Assembly: GCF_009498295.1 (NCBI RefSeq)
Contig: NZ_CP040813.1
Span: 1,991,001 to 2,055,000, forward strand
From: Oceanihabitans sp. IOP_32
Lineage (GTDB): Bacteria > Bacteroidota > Bacteroidia > Flavobacteriales > Flavobacteriaceae
Direction: 5' to 3'
DNA length: 64,000 bases
Shown here: positions 52,299 through 61,444 of the stretch, piece by piece
Layout of the letters: each line of letters starts with the position of its first letter
Position numbering within the stretch: the stretch's first letter is position 1
The notes under the pieces: generated by a model
What the model saw: only the letters and a program-made list of their open reading frames with translations
Database searches by the model: none
What the model was told of the DNA's origin: nothing
Made by a program: the position numbers and the translations under genes

Positions 52299-53638
52299 AT
52301 TTTTAAAGTTTTATCATTAACCAATATTGGGGTTTTACCATAAAACCTATTAAAAACCATACAAGCTGTGAGGTCACCCGTTACGTTTACAGCAGTCCTG
52401 AACATTCCCAACAATCTTTCTACACCAATAATAATGATGATGCCTTCGGCTGGGATACCGACACTTCCCAAAACAGAAGCGAGTATCACCACACCACCTC
52501 CGGGAATGGCAGGTGTGCCGATTGAAGCAGCAACGATGGTTACGATGACCACAATAATATTGAGCAAACTCATTTCCAAGCCATAGGCTTGGGCTATGAA
52601 TAGCGTAGTTATGGTTTGATAGAGTGCAGTGCCATCCATATTGACGGTTGCACCTATGGGAATAATAAAATTGCTAATGGTCTTGTCCACCTTCAATTCT
52701 TCTTCGGCTGTTTGAAGGGAAAGTGGCATCACGGCCGCAGAGCTTGTGGTTGAAAAGGCCAATAATTGAACGTCCCTTATTTTTTTTAGGAAATGCATAG
52801 GGTTTGCTTTTCCAAGAAGCACAATTAGCCCTAAATAGAAAATTACCAAAAGTAATAGACCGAGCAGGACGACGCCAACATAATAGGTGAGACCGGAAAG
52901 AGAACTTAAACCAACACTAGAGGTAAGCTGCGCCATAAGTCCGAAAACAGCAATAGGCACTAGAAGCATTGACCATTTTACTACTGTCATACAGACTTCC
53001 TGAATGGCAGTTAGAAGCAGCTTCACTGGGCGCAGTAAGGCATTTTCAAGTGATAGCACAGCTACACCAATAATGATTGTGAAAATTACAATGCTTAACA
53101 TTTCACCACTTACCATAGATGCCAACGGGTTTTCGGGAAGTAAGTTTGAGATGGCATCAGGAATCGTTTCAATTCCGAAGGAAAGCTCTGGATTTTCCGT
53201 TGGAACAGCTGTAATTTCATTATGTTCAGCTAGAGCCTGTTGATGTAAAAAGCGACCAGGTCTAAAAAGTTGAGATAGTATGACACCCAAACTTACCGAA
53301 ACTATCGTAGTACCTAGAAAATATAACAAAACCCCACCACCTAATTTTTTTAGATTGTCCTTATCATTACTTGCTATTCCAGTAATGATGGAAGCCACAA
53401 TCAACGGAATCATAATCATTTGAACCAGTTTCAGAAATAGTACACCAGGCAATGCCAGCCAATTCCCCGCGATATCTGCTGTTTCTTTAGAAATCCATCC
53501 ATTTTGTGGGCTCAATAGCAGACCAAATCCAACACCTAAAAACAAGGCAATGATTACCTTAAGCCATAGACGACTTTCTACCAATCTTATGAGGTAGTGG
53601 TTAAGTGATTTTAATGATTTTATCTCTGTGTCAAACAT
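52295..53638 (-). CDS. Dicarboxylate/amino-acid:cation symporter (DAACS)
   Basis: 447 residues with 8 or more helices. The hairpin and selectivity signature STTSSAAVMPLSLQTAEEEL, then the conserved ATVNMDGTALYQTITTLFIA and GGGVVILASVLGSVGIPAEG segments define GltP/DctA-type carriers importing glutamate, aspartate or C4-dicarboxylates with Na+ or H+. It overlaps the hydrolase gene by 4 nt. Confidence 0.92.
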   Translation of the reverse strand: MFDTEIKSLKSLNHYLIRLVESRLWLKVIIALFLGVGFGLLLSPQNGWISKETADIAGNWLALPGVLFLKLVQMIMIPLIVASIITGIASNDKDNLKKLGGGVLLYFLGTTIVSVSLGVILSQLFRPGRFLHQQALAEHNEITAVPTENPELSFGIETIPDAISNLLPENPLASMVSGEMLSIVIFTIIIGVAVLSLENALLRPVKLLLTAIQEVCMTVVKWSMLLVPIAVFGLMAQLTSSVGLSSLSGLTYYVGVVLLGLLLLVIFYLGLIVLLGKANPMHFLKKIRDVQLLAFSTTSSAAVMPLSLQTAEEELKVDKTISNFIIPIGATVNMDGTALYQTITTLFIAQAYGLEMSLLNIIVVIVTIVAASIGTPAIPGGGVVILASVLGSVGIPAEGIIIIIGVERLLGMFRTAVNVTGDLTACMVFNRFYGKTPILVNDKTLKI

Positions 53639-53646
53639 TCTGTTGA

Positions 53647-54708
53647 TTATGCTATATTAATTTTATTATCCAGATACACTTCCTGAACGGATTGTAATAC
53701 TCTCACGCCTTCGCTAAAGGGTTTTTGAAATGCTTTTCTTCCCATTATCAGCCCAGAACCACCAGCCCTTTTATTGATAACGGCAGTTGTTACAGCTTCG
53801 GACAAATCTGATTTGCCTTTGGAACCACCACCAGAATTTATCAGCCCTATTTTACCCATATAACAATTGGCCACCTGTAATCTGCAAAGGTCAATGGGAT
53901 GGTCTGTAGTCAACGCTTCATACATATCATCGTCATATTTTCCGAATCCTATTTCTTTAAATCCGAAATTATTGGTCGGTAATTTTTGTTTAATGATGTC
54001 TGCTTGAATAGTTACGCCTAAATGATTTGCTTGTCCGGTTATATCGGCCGCTGCGTGATAATCTTCATTTTCTATTTTGAAAGCTTCATTTCGTGTATAG
54101 CACCATAGAATAGTAGCCATCCCCAGATTGTGGGCTTCTTCAAAAGCTTCGGCTATTTCGTTGAGTTGCCTGTTGCTTTCTTTGGAACCAAAATAAATGG
54201 TGGCACCCACAGCCACGGCTCCCATGTCCCAAGCACTTTTTACTTTCCCAAATAAGGTTTGGTCATATTTATTGGGGTAGGTGAGCAATTCATTGTGATT
54301 AATCTTAACTATAAATGGAATTTTATGGGCATATTTTCGAGCGTTCAACCCAAGGACTCCAAAAGTTGATGCTACACCGTTGCAACCAGCTTCAATAGCG
54401 AGTTTTATAATATTCTCCGGGTCGAAGTAGTCTGGATTTTTATAAAATGAAAAGGCTGCACTGTGTTCAATACCTTGATCCACGGGCAGGATACTCAGGT
54501 AGCCGGTACCGCCCAGGTTTCCGTGGTTGTACAATTGTGCAAGGCTTCGCAGTACCTGCGGATTTCTGTTGCTATTGCCAAATACCTTGTCAAGACTGCT
54601 CTTGCTGGGGGTTTGCAATTCATCCTTGGTTATTTTTTCACAAACGTGATCCAAATAGAAGGCTGCTTTTTCCCCCAAAAGTTCTGTAATATTTATATCT
54701 GTTTTCAT
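53647..54708 (-). CDS. Class I (DhnA-type) fructose-bisphosphate aldolase
   Basis: 353 residues. The segments [40 protein letters not shown] and [20 protein letters not shown] are typical of the archaeal-type FbaB/DhnA aldolase, whose Schiff-base lysine lies in the KINHN stretch or the downstream barrel strand. It cleaves FBP to triose phosphates. Flavobacteria usually carry class II aldolases, so this is an extra, metal-independent copy. The gap to the GAPDH gene is 101 nt, the largest within the block; no clear promoter is seen there. Confidence 0.9.
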   Translation of the reverse strand: MKTDINITELLGEKAAFYLDHVCEKITKDELQTPSKSSLDKVFGNSNRNPQVLRSLAQLYNHGNLGGTGYLSILPVDQGIEHSAAFSFYKNPDYFDPENIIKLAIEAGCNGVASTFGVLGLNARKYAHKIPFIVKINHNELLTYPNKYDQTLFGKVKSAWDMGAVAVGATIYFGSKESNRQLNEIAEAFEEAHNLGMATILWCYTRNEAFKIENEDYHAAADITGQANHLGVTIQADIIKQKLPTNNFGFKEIGFGKYDDDMYEALTTDHPIDLCRLQVANCYMGKIGLINSGGGSKGKSDLSEAVTTAVINKRAGGSGLIMGRKAFQKPFSEGVRVLQSVQEVYLDNKINIA

Positions 54709-54809
54709 CTGTCTATAATATTTGTTTTTTAAAGGACATATGGAACATCCAATTAGTCATTCCGCTGTGTGTTTAAAAATGAATAATGGATGTTTCATTT
54801 TAAATGAAT

Positions 54810-55823
54810 TTATTTGATTCCTAGACTTTCATTGGTCTTTTCGATAGATTTGTTTGGATCGGTTTCGATTCCAGTAAGTGCGCGAATGGCATCAATGGTT
54901 TCAGGGATTACAATAGCTTGGTTATCGACCACGTAGGCATAGAAAAGTTCATCGCCCACCACTTTCAGCATATCTTCCCAAAGGGCAACTTCATACATAT
55001 CACCCCAAGGCCTGCCCATATCTAAGAACATTTCTTTAATGGTATTGTTAGAAACCAAACCTTGATCATATTGAATTAGTTTGATGCGACTAGAGGTTTT
55101 AAAGGCATTCAGCACCTCTTCCTTCGAGGCCTGTTTTTTTAATTTCACGTTCCAGTAATGTAAATGGCTTAAGGTTTGGGGTACCTTTATTGCGGTAGTG
55201 ATAACATCAAGATCAGGGTCAACACTTTGTGCGTCGGGACCTTGATGGCTTGGGATGTCTCTTTCGGGAACCATTGTGTTCATAATACCGCCTAAATGGC
55301 TTTCCCAAGGGTCTGTAGCTCTTCTTAAAAGTGTACCTCTGGCATAATCCAATAAATCGGCTCTTTTTAAAGCGGTCAAGGTTCTTAAAATAGACGTAGT
55401 ATTACAAGAAACTACTCTTGTCGCATTCAAGTTTAGAGCCGATTTGTAATTATTTTCTGCACTAAAGGAATGCCCTGTGGTTTCGTGTTTTTCGCCACCG
55501 TGTAGAATAAATTTGATGTTTTGCTCCTTGTAGATAACGACATTCTGAGCGGCAATTTTTTTGGGTGTACAGTCCACAACCAGGTCTGATTTCTTTAAAA
55601 GTTCCTGTAAGCTTCCTTTTACTGAAATTCCTTTTGAGTCCATATCATTGGCTGCTTCTTCGGTAGCTGCATAAATATCATACTCCTTTCTTACGGCATT
55701 TTGAATGCGCCAATCGCTGATTATATCGCAAACGCCCGAAAGCTTCATATCATCTTGTAATTTGATGGCATCTGCCACTCTTTTTCCTATGACTCCGTAT
55801 CCTATAACTCCTATTTCTTTCAT
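54810..55823 (-). CDS. Type II glyceraldehyde-3-phosphate dehydrogenase (archaeal-type)
   Basis: 337 residues. The N-terminal EIGVIGYGVIGKRVADAIKL Rossmann fold, and the active-site cysteine in VVSCNTTSILRTL identify the archaeal type II GAPDH, distinct from the bacterial Gap. It likely uses NAD(P). The flavobacterial chromosome would normally supply its own type I enzyme, so this is a duplicated glycolytic step of unlike ancestry. Neighbours: NDH-2 downstream and aldolase upstream, in the energy block. Confidence 0.92.
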   Translation of the reverse strand: MKEIGVIGYGVIGKRVADAIKLQDDMKLSGVCDIISDWRIQNAVRKEYDIYAATEEAANDMDSKGISVKGSLQELLKKSDLVVDCTPKKIAAQNVVIYKEQNIKFILHGGEKHETTGHSFSAENNYKSALNLNATRVVSCNTTSILRTLTALKRADLLDYARGTLLRRATDPWESHLGGIMNTMVPERDIPSHQGPDAQSVDPDLDVITTAIKVPQTLSHLHYWNVKLKKQASKEEVLNAFKTSSRIKLIQYDQGLVSNNTIKEMFLDMGRPWGDMYEVALWEDMLKVVGDELFYAYVVDNQAIVIPETIDAIRALTGIETDPNKSIEKTNESLGIK

Positions 55824-55843
55824 ATAAATTTTGTTTTAATTAG

Positions 55844-57199
55844 TTATTCTTCTGTATTATCGATTAATGATTTTGGCTTAAAATTTCTAATAATCAAGCG
55901 GTTGCTCTTTTCATAAGTGAAATAGCTAACCGCCCAATTAAAACCAACCTTCAATCTATTTCTAAAGCCACTTATGGACATAAGGTGCACGATAGACCAT
56001 AACAACCAGGCAAAATAACCTGCAAATTTGAATTTACCCAAATCGGCAACTGCCTTGCGTTTACCTACGGTTGCTAAGGAACCTTTATCTTTATATTTGA
56101 AAGGTTTTATGGATTTGTTATTTATGATATTTAATATCGAATCGCCCAGGTATTTACCTTGTTGAATAGCGGTCTGTGCTACTTGTGGATGTCCTTTTGG
56201 GGTTTCTTTGGAAATGAGTGCTGCGATATCACCTATGGCAAAAATATTTTCGTAGCCTTCTACTTTTAAATTGGCATTGGTTTTAATACGGTTGCCTCTG
56301 ACTACGTGTTTTCCATCAATACCATTTGGGAATTGTCCTTTTACGCCAGCCGTCCAGATAAGGTTTTTAGCCAATATGGTCTTATCACTTTTGGTAGTGA
56401 CTTCCTTTCCATCATAATTGCTTACAGCTTCATTTAATAATACCTTTACATTTAAATCCTCTAAATATTTGAGGGTTTTCGAAGATGCTTTATCAGACAT
56501 TGTACTTAACAACTCATCAATGGCTTCTATTAGATAAATATTCATAATGGAAGAAGGGTACTCTGGGTAATCTTTGGGAAGGATGTATTTGCAAAACTCT
56601 GCCAAAGCTCCTGCCATTTCTACGCCTGCTGGACCACCACCTACTATTACAAAATTTGTCAGCGCGTCGCGTTCTTTATCATCACAAGTAATAGCTGCCT
56701 GTTCCAAATTTTGCAACATCATATGACGGATGTTGAGGGAATCGCGAATATCCTTCATCCCCAAACTATTTTCGGCCACAGAATCCATCCCAAAGAAATT
56801 GGTGGTCGTGCCAGTAGCCAACACTAAATAGTCATAAGAAACACTTCCCTTATTGGTCAATATAGTATTTGAATCAGGTTGAATTTCCTCAACTTCAGCC
56901 AAACGAAAGAAAACATTTTTATAGCCATTGATTTGTTTTCTGAATGGAAATACAATACTGTCAGGCTCCAGGGCACTCGTTGCCACTTGATATAATAAAG
57001 GCTGAAACTGATGGAAGTTATTTTTATCGAGTAAAACCACTTGAACTTCTTTGTGTTTCAGTTTCTCAACCAATGCCAAACCTGCAAATCCTCCACCAAC
57101 GATAACCACACGAGGTAATTTAGTATCTGGAAGACAGATTTCATCTGTTATCTTACAGGTGGATTCCAACGGAATGCTATGTGTTTGCTTTTCTTTCAT
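55844..57199 (-). CDS. Type II NADH dehydrogenase-like FAD oxidoreductase
   Basis: 451 residues. FAD site VVIVGGGFAGLALVEKL, second dinucleotide fold VIVGGGPAGVEMAGALAEF, and the IFAIGDIAAL acid site. A C-terminal hydrophobic, membrane-associating segment (FAWLLWSIVHLMSISGFRN) fits NDH-2 enzymes, which transfer electrons from NADH to quinone without proton pumping. It overlaps the Usp gene by 4 nt. An NADH outlet beside GAPDH and lactate dehydrogenase-like genes fits redox backup. Confidence 0.92.
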   Translation of the reverse strand: MKEKQTHSIPLESTCKITDEICLPDTKLPRVVIVGGGFAGLALVEKLKHKEVQVVLLDKNNFHQFQPLLYQVATSALEPDSIVFPFRKQINGYKNVFFRLAEVEEIQPDSNTILTNKGSVSYDYLVLATGTTTNFFGMDSVAENSLGMKDIRDSLNIRHMMLQNLEQAAITCDDKERDALTNFVIVGGGPAGVEMAGALAEFCKYILPKDYPEYPSSIMNIYLIEAIDELLSTMSDKASSKTLKYLEDLNVKVLLNEAVSNYDGKEVTTKSDKTILAKNLIWTAGVKGQFPNGIDGKHVVRGNRIKTNANLKVEGYENIFAIGDIAALISKETPKGHPQVAQTAIQQGKYLGDSILNIINNKSIKPFKYKDKGSLATVGKRKAVADLGKFKFAGYFAWLLWSIVHLMSISGFRNRLKVGFNWAVSYFTYEKSNRLIIRNFKPKSLIDNTEE

Positions 57200-57657
57200 T
57201 TTTTATTTCTATCTCTTGCAATGAGTACTGAACATTTGGCATTTGTGGTCAAATATTGGGATACAGAGCCCAATACTAAGCGTGAAAGTGCACCGTGACC
57301 CTGAGAGCCTACTACGATTAAATCTGCACCCCAATCTTCTGCTTTTTCATAAATAGTACTTTTGGGCAGGCCACTAACAACACTTGTGGTTATGGAAAGT
57401 GCCTTGTTTTCGGCCTTGATTTTATCGAAAGCTTCTGAAACGATTTTGTTTCCCAATTTTTGAGCGTTACTTCTAATTTCTTCTATGTAATTTCCTATCC
57501 TGCCGCCCATAGTATGCAATCCCAGGCCGTTTGTTTTCGGAACTTCATAAACATTTATAATATGAATTTCACTATTTGAGGATAGGGTCATTTTTATAAG
57601 TTCGTGAATGGCTACTTTACTGAAATCTGAACCATCTATGGCCAATAATATTTTCAT
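57196..57657 (-). CDS. Universal stress protein, single domain
   Basis: 153 residues. MKILLAIDGSDFSKVAIHEL at the start and the ATP-binding loop GSQGHGALSRLVLGSVSQYL near the C-terminus. Second Usp of the block, next to NDH-2 rather than the ATP-cone gene. Likely binds ATP. Confidence 0.93.
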   Translation of the reverse strand: MKILLAIDGSDFSKVAIHELIKMTLSSNSEIHIINVYEVPKTNGLGLHTMGGRIGNYIEEIRSNAQKLGNKIVSEAFDKIKAENKALSITTSVVSGLPKSTIYEKAEDWGADLIVVGSQGHGALSRLVLGSVSQYLTTNAKCSVLIARDRNKK

Positions 57658-57669
57658 AATTTGAATGTT

Positions 57670-58380
57670 TTAGTTGGTTGACATTTCTTTCGATTTTATA
57701 AGTTTTCTCCAATACAAGTGTTCATATAATCCAGACCAATACATACCAAAGGTGAAAGCGAACAGTAACTCTTCAATTGGGATTCCCAAAACAAGAATAT
57801 GGGTCAGGTTGTCCAGATTCCAGTACAGCTCCACATATTGCGGATAAAACGGAAGGATGCTTCCGAAATAAATGAAGTACAGTATGGTAAACAAGATTCC
57901 TCCAACCCATATCTTTCCTTTTAAATCTGGGCGACAGTACAATGTTGCCAAACCACCAAAAAACATTGCAATGATGCCACAATAGATGTGGTTAAGCGTG
58001 GTGAAAAGACTAAATATGACGAATACAATGGCTGGAACAAAAAGTATATAAATATGTAGCTTATGTCTTTGGTGGCTCCGTTCGGTATGAGGCATATCTA
58101 TATAGCCTTTTTTGAATATCAGATTATACAATACCGTCCCTATTCCGCCAATGGCAAAAGAGAAGATAAGGCTCTCAATATCAAAACCTGTTCTTTCCGC
58201 TAAATGGAATAAGGAAGGTGGCATCCAATATTCTGGTACAAATAATGGTTCTGTTAAACCAAAGGGCATCGTAATAAGGCTCATTTTGAGCATTTCTTTT
58301 CTATACCCCTTTTTTGACAAATAGATTATTGCCCAAAGAGCAAGAATTATAAGAGACCATATGAACCAGACATATTGCAT
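57670..58380 (-). CDS. Lycopene-cyclase-domain membrane protein
   Basis: 236 residues, about seven helices. The segment PIEELLFAFTFGMYWSGLYE is the conserved terminal motif of the small heterodimeric (CrtYcd-like) lycopene cyclase domain, widespread as a single fusion-less protein in Bacteroidota. No carotenoid gene is nearby, so cyclase activity is uncertain and it might have another membrane role. It is 12 nt from the Usp gene. Confidence 0.8.
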   Translation of the reverse strand: MQYVWFIWSLIILALWAIIYLSKKGYRKEMLKMSLITMPFGLTEPLFVPEYWMPPSLFHLAERTGFDIESLIFSFAIGGIGTVLYNLIFKKGYIDMPHTERSHQRHKLHIYILFVPAIVFVIFSLFTTLNHIYCGIIAMFFGGLATLYCRPDLKGKIWVGGILFTILYFIYFGSILPFYPQYVELYWNLDNLTHILVLGIPIEELLFAFTFGMYWSGLYEHLYWRKLIKSKEMSTN

Positions 58381-58398
58381 AAATTTTATTTTACTCTC

Positions 58399-58677
58399 TT
58401 ATTTTTTGACTTTTATTTGCGCATTATAAAAAGCCGCAATACAGGCACCTATTAGCCATCCTAAAATGAATATCTGTACTATTCCCAAACCAGCTTCCCA
58501 TAGTGGCACATCCATCCTGATAATGCTTGTGGTATCTAAACCGTGCAATAGGCTGTTGAAAAAATCGATAGTGGCTTCTCGACCTGCTGTTGACATAACT
58601 ATCATACAGCCTAAGTAAATTAGTGCCCCCGTAAGACCGAAAGCAAATCCGAGTTTTTTTACGTTTAATCGATACAT
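58399..58677 (-). CDS. DUF5676 membrane protein
   Basis: 92 residues. The segments KKLGFAFGLTGALIYLGCMI and GLGIVQIFILGWLIGACIAA are two membrane helices with the pattern of DUF5676 family members, often next to copper or metal genes. Function unknown. 18 nt upstream of the lycopene-cyclase-domain gene start region. Confidence 0.85.
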   Translation of the reverse strand: MYRLNVKKLGFAFGLTGALIYLGCMIVMSTAGREATIDFFNSLLHGLDTTSIIRMDVPLWEAGLGIVQIFILGWLIGACIAAFYNAQIKVKK

Positions 58678-58694
58678 AATTTTAAAGTTTTGAG

Positions 58695-58913
58695 TTAGTT
58701 GTCTGATTTTAATATCTTTTTTGATTCCTCAAATTCTTCCTTGGATATTTCGCCTTTTGCAAAGCGGTTTTTAAGAATATCCAGTGGGCTGTCCTTCTTT
58801 GTTTTTTGATAAGGGATATCTGCTGGGATAAAGAATATCCAAGCCAATAAAATAATCCATATAATCCACCATATTAGGTGCATACCTCCAAAATGTCCTT
58901 CGTAAAAATGCAT
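58695..58913 (-). CDS. SHOCT-domain small membrane protein
   Basis: 72 residues with an N-terminal membrane helix (GMHLIWWIIWIILLAWIFFI) and a C-terminal SHOCT module (PLDILKNRFAKGEISKEEFE), a short oligomerisation motif found at the ends of many bacterial proteins. Typical of metal-resistance clusters. Confidence 0.9.
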   Translation of the reverse strand: MHFYEGHFGGMHLIWWIIWIILLAWIFFIPADIPYQKTKKDSPLDILKNRFAKGEISKEEFEESKKILKSDN

Positions 58914-58935
58914 AATTTTTGGTTTTAAGTTGTTG

Positions 58936-59154
58936 TTAATTTAATTCTGTAATTGTATAACCATTGAGCCCATCAAGTTGCTTTTGTAATTCGGCAACAG
59001 AAAGTGCTTCATTCATCGTGATAAGTGCAGCACCTTTTGGTGCCAAAAAGATCTCTGCTTTTTCTATATTGGGATGTTCTTCTAAAGTCTTTTTTACTCT
59101 TGATACACATCCACCGCAGCTGATTCCGCTTATTTGAAATTTTTGTTTCATCAT
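58936..59154 (-). CDS. Heavy-metal-associated (HMA) copper chaperone
   Basis: 72 residues. Metal-binding GISCGGCVSRVKKTL (Cys-Gly-Gly-Cys) in the first loop and the ferredoxin-like fold with ALITMNEALSVAELQKQLDG. It would deliver Cu(I) to the P-type ATPase or sequester it. Size and motif match CopZ-like proteins. Confidence 0.93.
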   Translation of the reverse strand: MMKQKFQISGISCGGCVSRVKKTLEEHPNIEKAEIFLAPKGAALITMNEALSVAELQKQLDGLNGYTITELN

Positions 59155-59161
59155 TTAGTAT

Positions 59162-59431
59162 TTAATGGTGATGATGCCCTTTGTGTTCATCTTTTGGTTC
59201 TGTTTTTGAAACATCTTTACCGTGTTCGTTTTCTCTTTGTCTATTCTGTGAATGATTGTGCCCACCGTGGCGATGTGAACCGTGAGGCATAAATAAGTGA
59301 CAAGCAAACATAAAGAGGATGAAGATGAATAGAGACGAACTGCTTCCTATACCTAATGATGGTGCAAAAAAGATAAACAGTAATGGTAATCCACAACCGA
59401 TGACCATCCATATCCAGTGATTATTTTTCAT
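59162..59431 (-). CDS. DUF2933 membrane protein with His-rich tail
   Basis: 89 residues. Two helices (WMVIGCGLPLLFIFFAPSL and SSLFIFILFMFACHLFMPHG) are followed by a His-rich tail (GSHRHGGHNHSQN ending HKGHHHH) likely to bind copper or other metals. It is 7 nt from the HMA gene. DUF2933 proteins accompany copper efflux genes. Confidence 0.85.
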   Translation of the reverse strand: MKNNHWIWMVIGCGLPLLFIFFAPSLGIGSSSSLFIFILFMFACHLFMPHGSHRHGGHNHSQNRQRENEHGKDVSKTEPKDEHKGHHHH

Positions 59432-59455
59432 TGTTGTTTATTTTAAAAGTTAAAA

Positions 59456-59905
59456 TTAATGATGCTCGGTATGCTCACCTTTGGTTGGACTATCCATATC
59501 GTCCATCTTGTCCATACCCTGCATATCCATTCCTTTTTCGCCCATCATCTTTGAGCAGGATTCCATACAGTCTTCGCTCATCATCCCTTTTTCGTGCATC
59601 ATTTTCATCATTCCGTCCATCATTGAGTGCATCATCATACCGTCTTCCATCATCATTTGCATTCCTTCGCCCTGCATCATAGCGTCCATCATGTTCTTGT
59701 TGCCCTGCATCATTTGCATTGCTTGTGGGTTGTTGTGCATATTTTCCATAAACTCCGTCATATAATCGTCATTCTGGGCAATATCATTGAAGACTTCTGT
59801 GCGGGTTTCTGGGTTTTCCAGTACTGCTTGAGGGTTTGTTTCTTGTGTGCAACTGTTCAAACTTACAAGCCCAATCATCGATAAAATAATTGTAAGTGCT
59901 TTCAT
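59456..59905 (-). CDS. Methionine-rich metal-binding lipoprotein
   Basis: 149 residues. Lipobox LVSLNSCTQ (Cys19) after a short signal. The mature protein is very rich in Met, His and acidic residues (MQMMQGNKNMMDAMMQGE; MKMMHEKGMMSEDCMESC) as in copper(I)-binding periplasmic proteins. It is first in the minus-strand run after the AraC regulator, so a role in periplasmic copper buffering is likely. Confidence 0.85.
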   Translation of the reverse strand: MKALTIILSMIGLVSLNSCTQETNPQAVLENPETRTEVFNDIAQNDDYMTEFMENMHNNPQAMQMMQGNKNMMDAMMQGEGMQMMMEDGMMMHSMMDGMMKMMHEKGMMSEDCMESCSKMMGEKGMDMQGMDKMDDMDSPTKGEHTEHH

Positions 59906-59980
59906 AGGTGTTTGTTTTGAATTAATACTATAAAATTATTGGTTTTGTACTATCTTGTTGTACATAACTTTCGCTATGAT

Positions 59981-60562
59981 CTATATAATTTCATCGTAAA
60001 AATTTCGTTTCCAGTCTTCTGCATTTTTATAATCGGTCATACTTACTCCTATAACGTCCTTAAACTGTCTAGACAAATGGTTGACACTGCTGTAGTCCAA
60101 TAGGTACCCTATATCTGAAAAGGAATGTTGTTTAAGCTGAATGAGCTCTTTGACTTTTTCTATTTTTAATTTGATAAAGTACTTTTCAATGGTTGTCTGT
60201 TGATTTGCTGAAAACAATCTGCTCAATGTCTTGTAATCTTTATGAAGTCTTGAAGCCAATAGTTCAGATGTTTTTACCTTAATATGTAACGGTAGCTCTT
60301 GCAATTGTTCTATTAGAATAATCTTGATTCTTTCTGTGAGCATTTCTTCTTCATTCTGAACAATTTCAAAATTATTGGCGTGAAGTACACTTGTAACGGT
60401 ATCGATAATTTCATTGTTCGTTTTTTTTTGTGCTTCTACCAGCAACCTTCCTAATTCCAAGGAAAGCACTGTAACTTCAAGTTCTTGTAATTCTTGTTTA
60501 ATTACTTTTAAGCAGCGGTTACAGACCATATTCTTAATCCAAAATTCTTTTGGTTTGTTCAT
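59981..60562 (-). CDS. AraC-family regulator with an N-terminal HMA-like region
   Basis: 193 residues. The first 70 residues (IKNMVCNRCLKVIKQELQEL, with Cys-x2-Cys) resemble a heavy-metal-associated domain; the C-terminal 100 residues are an AraC helix-turn-helix pair (EKVKELIQLKQHSFSDIGYL and YSSVNHLSRQFKDVIGVSMT). A metal-sensing transcriptional activator of the downstream copper genes is the simplest inference. It is 75 nt upstream of the Met-rich lipoprotein gene and first in the run. Confidence 0.85.
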   Translation of the reverse strand: MNKPKEFWIKNMVCNRCLKVIKQELQELEVTVLSLELGRLLVEAQKKTNNEIIDTVTSVLHANNFEIVQNEEEMLTERIKIILIEQLQELPLHIKVKTSELLASRLHKDYKTLSRLFSANQQTTIEKYFIKLKIEKVKELIQLKQHSFSDIGYLLDYSSVNHLSRQFKDVIGVSMTDYKNAEDWKRNFYDEII

Positions 60563-60731
60563 AGTATATAATGTATTGTCATTGAGTTTAGCTCAATGGT
60601 CTGATAGGTTTAGCCTAACAGGATTAATATTGTGTAGCGTTGTTGAGAATAGGGTACAACAAATGTTAGCCAGAAGTGAAATATTGGCTATAGAGGCAAT
60701 GCAGATTAATTTTAACCTGCGAAGTAGAAAA

Positions 60732-61154
60732 TCAAATTAAAAAGGACTCGTTGAGGATTACAAGGTCTGTGGATAGCAAAGGTGGCCTATAAGCCTTAAA
60801 AGAAACTGTGTTTTTCTCTAAACCTTCAAAAAGGTTGATATAAGAATAGACGAAGTTGTTTAAGAAAACTAAAGTTTCAATCTCTGAAATTGTATTGGCC
60901 TTCTTGAAGGTGTCATCTCCTTCTTTCAAGATGGTCTTATTATCGCAACAGTCTTTCTCTTGTATTGTAGTACATTGCTTGGAATTATTATCTTTTTTCT
61001 GTGCAGTCTCCATACAAGATTCTACTTTACTAAAAAAAGCCAAATCCACCATTTCATTACAGCAAAAGTGCATATTTACCGTAAAGGATGTGGTGGAAAA
61101 CAGTATAAAAACTGCTAAAAAGAAGGACATTATTTTAGTAAAAAAAGATTTCAC
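60732..61154 (-). CDS. HYC_CC_PP-family small secreted protein, copy 1
   Basis: 140 residues with a signal peptide (ITKIMSFFLAVFILFSTTSF region). Conserved cysteines occur in MHFCCNEMVD, VESCMETAQ and KDCCDNK, and the C-terminal YRPPLL. These match the HYC_CC_PP family (named for those positions), found next to copper or efflux genes in Flavobacteria. Function unknown. It points away from copy 2 across a 290-nt gap. Confidence 0.85.
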   Translation of the reverse strand: MKSFFTKIMSFFLAVFILFSTTSFTVNMHFCCNEMVDLAFFSKVESCMETAQKKDNNSKQCTTIQEKDCCDNKTILKEGDDTFKKANTISEIETLVFLNNFVYSYINLFEGLEKNTVSFKAYRPPLLSTDLVILNESFLI

Positions 61155-61428
61155 ACTATAAAATTAATAAATTTTGATTAACATTAAAGGATTTTGGAAA
61201 ATAAAATTCAACTGTTCAATTATTTTATTATCAGTTTTTTACAAAAAAACAACAAAATTAATCAGTACAAATATAATTCTAAAAGTTCAACAGAACTATG
61301 ATTTATATCATATAAAGGAAGCTGCAAAAGAATTTTATTTGCAAATAATATTTAAGCGGTTTCGTGCAAAATAAACATTGATAAATCAAAAAAAATTGTT
61401 AAATAAACAAATTGAGATAAATTTTTTA

Positions 61429-61436
61429 TAAATTTG
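61429..61436 (+). promoter_or_regulatory. Possible -7 box before HYC_CC_PP copy 2
   Basis: TAAATTTG at 61429-61436 matches TAnnTTTG. The nearest TTG (61412-61414) is 14 nt upstream, closer than usual. The ATG at 61445 follows by only 8 nt, so the transcript would have almost no leader. The remaining gap (61155-61428) shows no gene. Confidence 0.35.
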
Positions 61437-61444
61437 CAACATTA

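Noticed and set aside
61174-61374. 66-codon frame in the gap between HYC_CC_PP genes
   Set aside because: TTG start, composition of AT-rich noncoding DNA, no domain; overlaps the probable promoter interval.
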